The translations under genes were made by a program, and so were the position numbers. A DNA stretch of 6,273 bases from Syntrophales bacterium (GTDB lineage Bacteria; Desulfobacterota; Syntrophia; Syntrophales; UBA2192), in the NCBI GenBank assembly GCA_025454095.1, contig JALOPC010000096.1, forward strand, positions 1 to 6,273, written 5' to 3'. Below, one piece after another: positions 4,323-6,273 of the stretch (position 1 is its first letter; the number at the start of each line of letters is the position of its first letter). The notes under the pieces were generated by a model that was given only the letters and a program-made list of their open reading frames with translations, was not told the origin of the DNA and searched no databases.

Positions 4323-5123
4323 ATGATCCAGGGACTTCTCGACGCGGTGCGGGACATCCTCGAAACCCTTTGCACGGTTTCCGGCAAGGGCGTGCAGGCT
4401 GTCCGCAAGCCGGACCTGAAATCGCTCGCCCGCTTGCGGATGGCCGGTCCGTCTTCGCAGTCCCACGTGCTGTTTTACCGCGGCGGCGACGACCCCCTCG
4501 TCAACCACGTGATCGCCAACGAGTGCGGCCACCTGATCCGTCTCTTCAGAGCTCCGCCCGGGAGGCGCCTTGTCGCCGTGGCCAACGAGCGGACCCGGTC
4601 GCTCTACCGCGACGAGATCCGCGAGGACATCCAGCGTCTCTCCCTGATCCACGGGATCGGGGCGCTGGGCAGGTTCCTGCCCCTCTGGTACGAGAGCGTC
4701 GTCTTCCAGCTCACGCGGATGCCCCCGGACATCGGGATCGAGCGGTGGATCCACCGCGGGTACCCGGGCCTTCGGGAGATCCAGCGCACGGCTCTCATGG
4801 AGCAGCAGGCCCGGGCGGCCGCGGTGCTTTCCCGGGGGATCCGGCGGATGACGCCGCGCAAGGTCTACGACGTCTCGCAGGCCATGAACTACGCCTTTTT
4901 CAGGCTCATGGAGCCCCTGGCGGGTGTCGTCCTGACGGCGCCCTACGAAAGGAGCCTCTGTGTCCTCGAGGGCGATGGGCTTGCGGGGCTTGCGGAGCGG
5001 AACACGCGGGACGACCACGAGGGCGATGTGGAACTGACCCGGCAGTGGGCCGAGTCCCTGCGGCTTTCGGGGTGGATCGAGTGGCGGCGCCTCGACGAGG
5101 TCGAAGCGGGCACGCTTCACTGA
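4323..5123 (+). CDS. Hypothetical protein with degenerate HExxH-like (NECGH) motif
   Basis: A 266-residue protein I do not recognise. The coding frame is supported by a GC-rich third position and a sensible amino-acid mix: no low complexity, no signal peptide, no obvious membrane segment. The most notable stretch is NHVIANECGHLIRLF (61-75): H62, E67 and H70 recall the HExxH helix of zinc metallopeptidases such as the ImmA/IrrE group, but the first His of HExxH is Asn66. What follows is a charged, largely helical region (DEIREDIQ, EIQRTALMEQQARAAAVLSR), a conserved-looking VYDVSQAMNYAFFRLMEP (181-198), and an acidic C-terminus. An earlier in-frame ATG at 4269 sits directly on the terminator T-run and has no ribosome binding site, so 4323 is preferred, although its own ribosome binding site is also weak. 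The gene follows the suf terminator and converges on ald with 52 bases between. Confidence 0.7.
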   Translation: MIQGLLDAVRDILETLCTVSGKGVQAVRKPDLKSLARLRMAGPSSQSHVLFYRGGDDPLVNHVIANECGHLIRLFRAPPGRRLVAVANERTRSLYRDEIREDIQRLSLIHGIGALGRFLPLWYESVVFQLTRMPPDIGIERWIHRGYPGLREIQRTALMEQQARAAAVLSRGIRRMTPRKVYDVSQAMNYAFFRLMEPLAGVVLTAPYERSLCVLEGDGLAGLAERNTRDDHEGDVELTRQWAESLRLSGWIEWRRLDEVEAGTLH

Positions 5124-5175
5124 CGAGAATGCGGCATCCCGGCGTGCGGCGACGGGCGGGCTCCCGCGGCCGTTC
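5124..5175. other. Convergent gap with weak hairpin, no clear terminator
   Basis: Between the two stop codons the only structure seen is GCGGG-CT-CCCGC (5156-5167), a short GC stem with a tight loop and no T-run on either strand. Termination here may be Rho-dependent or lie elsewhere. Confidence 0.3.
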
Positions 5176-6273
5176 TCAACGCAGAGGGTCGGCCGGGGGG
5201 ACGTCGAGACCGAAGGCCTCGGCGACGGCCGGGTAGGTGACGGCGCCGCGCCACGTGTTGAGCCCCCTGGCAAAGCCCGGGTTTTTCGAGAGTGCCTCCG
5301 GGATGCCGTCGGCCGCCAGCCGGGCGATGTAGGGCAGGGTGGCGTTCGACAGGGCGATGGTGCTCGTCCGCGGGACGGCGCCGGGCATGTTCGTCACGCC
5401 GTAATGCAGGACGCCCCCGACGACGTAGACCGGGGCGGAGTGCTTCGTCGGGCGGATCGTCTCGATGCAGCCCCCCTGGTCAACGGAGACGTCGATCACA
5501 ACGCTGCCTTTTGCCATGCGGGTTACCATGCCGCGGGTGACGACGCGCGGCGTGCGGGCACCTTTCACGAGTACGGCCCCGATCAGCACGTCCGACCCCG
5601 CCACGGACTCTTCGACGGCGAGCGGGTCGGCGCTCCGCGTGATGAGCCGTTCGTGCAGGACCTCCTCGAGATGGCGAAGCCTCTCGATGTCGCGGTCCAG
5701 CACGGTGACCTCGGCGCCCATGCCCAGGGCGATGCGGGCGGCGCTGGCCCCGACGATGCCTCCCCCGACGATCGTCACCCGCGCGGGCTCCACGCCGGCG
5801 ACCCCGCCGATCAGTTTTCCGGACCCGCCGTTGACCTTCTCCAGGTAGAACGCCCCTTTCTGGACGGCAAGCCGGCCCGCCACCTCGCTCATGGGCTTGA
5901 GAAGGGGCAGCTGCCCGTCGGCGAGTTCGACGGTCTCGTAGGCGATCCCCGTGACGCCCCGCTTCATCATCTCGAGGGTCAGTTCCCGGTCGGCCGCCAG
6001 GTGCAGGTATGTGAAGAGCGAAAGGTCGGAGCGCAGGTAGGCGTACTCCGACGGAAGCGGCTCCTTGACCTTCACGACGAGGTTTGCGGCCCAGGCCGCG
6101 GCGGCATCGGGCACGACGTCCGCACCCGCCGCGCGGTACTCGTCGTCGCCGAACCCGCTGCCTGCGCCGGCCGCTGCCTCCACCAGAACGCGGTGACCGG
6201 CCTCGCGAAGCAGACGCACCCCTCCGGGGGTCATGGACACCCGGAACTCCTGATCCTTGATTTCCCTGGGGAC
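5176..6273 (-). CDS. ald: Alanine dehydrogenase (5' end cut by window)
   Basis: The minus-strand frame is open to the window edge. The first visible residues, [19 protein letters not shown], match the very start of alanine dehydrogenases (typically M-I-x-G-VPKEIK), so only about four codons are missing; 365 residues are visible of a family norm near 370. The enzyme catalyses NAD-dependent interconversion of L-alanine with pyruvate and ammonium in the cytoplasm. Counting from the first visible residue, Arg11, Lys70 (KVKEPL), His91 (TYLHLA) and Asp265 (VSVDQGG) are the expected substrate-binding and catalytic residues. GGGIVG (170-175) is the NAD-binding loop, and [16 protein letters not shown] (290-305) is the Ald signature. 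That signature separates it from the related transhydrogenase alpha subunit. No inactivating change is visible. It converges on the unknown gene at 4323-5123; its promoter lies outside the window. It fits amino-acid fermentation or nitrogen assimilation. Confidence 0.96.
   Translation of the reverse strand, partial: VPREIKDQEFRVSMTPGGVRLLREAGHRVLVEAAAGAGSGFGDDEYRAAGADVVPDAAAAWAANLVVKVKEPLPSEYAYLRSDLSLFTYLHLAADRELTLEMMKRGVTGIAYETVELADGQLPLLKPMSEVAGRLAVQKGAFYLEKVNGGSGKLIGGVAGVEPARVTIVGGGIVGASAARIALGMGAEVTVLDRDIERLRHLEEVLHERLITRSADPLAVEESVAGSDVLIGAVLVKGARTPRVVTRGMVTRMAKGSVVIDVSVDQGGCIETIRPTKHSAPVYVVGGVLHYGVTNMPGAVPRTSTIALSNATLPYIARLAADGIPEALSKNPGFARGLNTWRGAVTYPAVAEAFGLDVPPADPLR

Noticed and set aside
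5156..5167. GC hairpin as a terminator between the convergent genes
   Set aside because: Two-base loop and no T-run on either strand.
4293..5273. Antisense open frame across the unknown gene
   Set aside because: The plus-strand frame has the more natural composition (mixed hydrophobic and charged helices, Tyr, Phe, Met). The minus frame is Pro/Arg/Asp-rich and runs into the end of ald. This is less certain than the other two because the plus-strand product is itself unrecognised.
6232..6240. GTG at 6240 or ATG at 6234 as ald start
   Set aside because: Conserved N-terminal residues [11 protein letters not shown] continue in frame to the window edge, so the true start lies just outside.

Overview
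The window suggests a GC-rich, strictly anaerobic bacterium, most likely a deltaproteobacterium (Desulfobacterota, perhaps Syntrophales-like). This is inferred from gene content rather than from a marker gene: a two-gene SufCB-type Fe-S assembly operon, a small clostridial/Desulfovibrio-style ferredoxin, a stand-alone pyruvate-kinase C-terminal-domain protein, and strong Shine-Dalgarno sites. No tRNA, rRNA, CRISPR array, insertion sequence or phage gene was seen.

Layout, left to right. (1) 1-233, plus: the 3' end of a stand-alone pyruvate-kinase C-terminal-like protein. (2) 234-416: an intergenic stretch holding an inverted repeat built of 8-nt units, then a hairpin just upstream of the next gene. 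(3) 417-1616, plus: an M29-family (AmpS-type) metallo-aminopeptidase with all its metal ligands. (4) 1617-1710: a convergent gap holding a 7-nt-period repeat. (5) 1711-1902, minus: a 63-residue ferredoxin. (6) 1903-2209: a divergent promoter region serving the ferredoxin leftward and the suf operon rightward. (7) 2210-2968 and 2956-4167, plus: overlapping sufC and a sufB/sufD-like gene. A second copy of the 7-nt-period repeat and a strong intrinsic terminator follow at 4232-4268. (8) 4323-5123, plus: an unrecognised 266-residue protein with a degenerate zinc-protease-like motif. (9) 5176-6273, minus: alanine dehydrogenase, missing only its first few codons at the window edge.

How the genes fit together. 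SufC (ATPase) and the SufB-like protein should form the scaffold complex that builds Fe-S clusters. The window has no sufD, sufS, sufE/U or sufA, so this looks like the minimal SufCB ('SMS') layout of anaerobes. The divergent ferredoxin is a plausible client or electron donor. The aminopeptidase, alanine dehydrogenase and pyruvate-kinase-like protein fit peptide and amino-acid catabolism leading to pyruvate, but nothing here links them in one transcription unit.

The least explained features are the short-period repeats just after stop codons, the nested inverted repeats over the suf promoter, and the unknown gene at 4323-5123.
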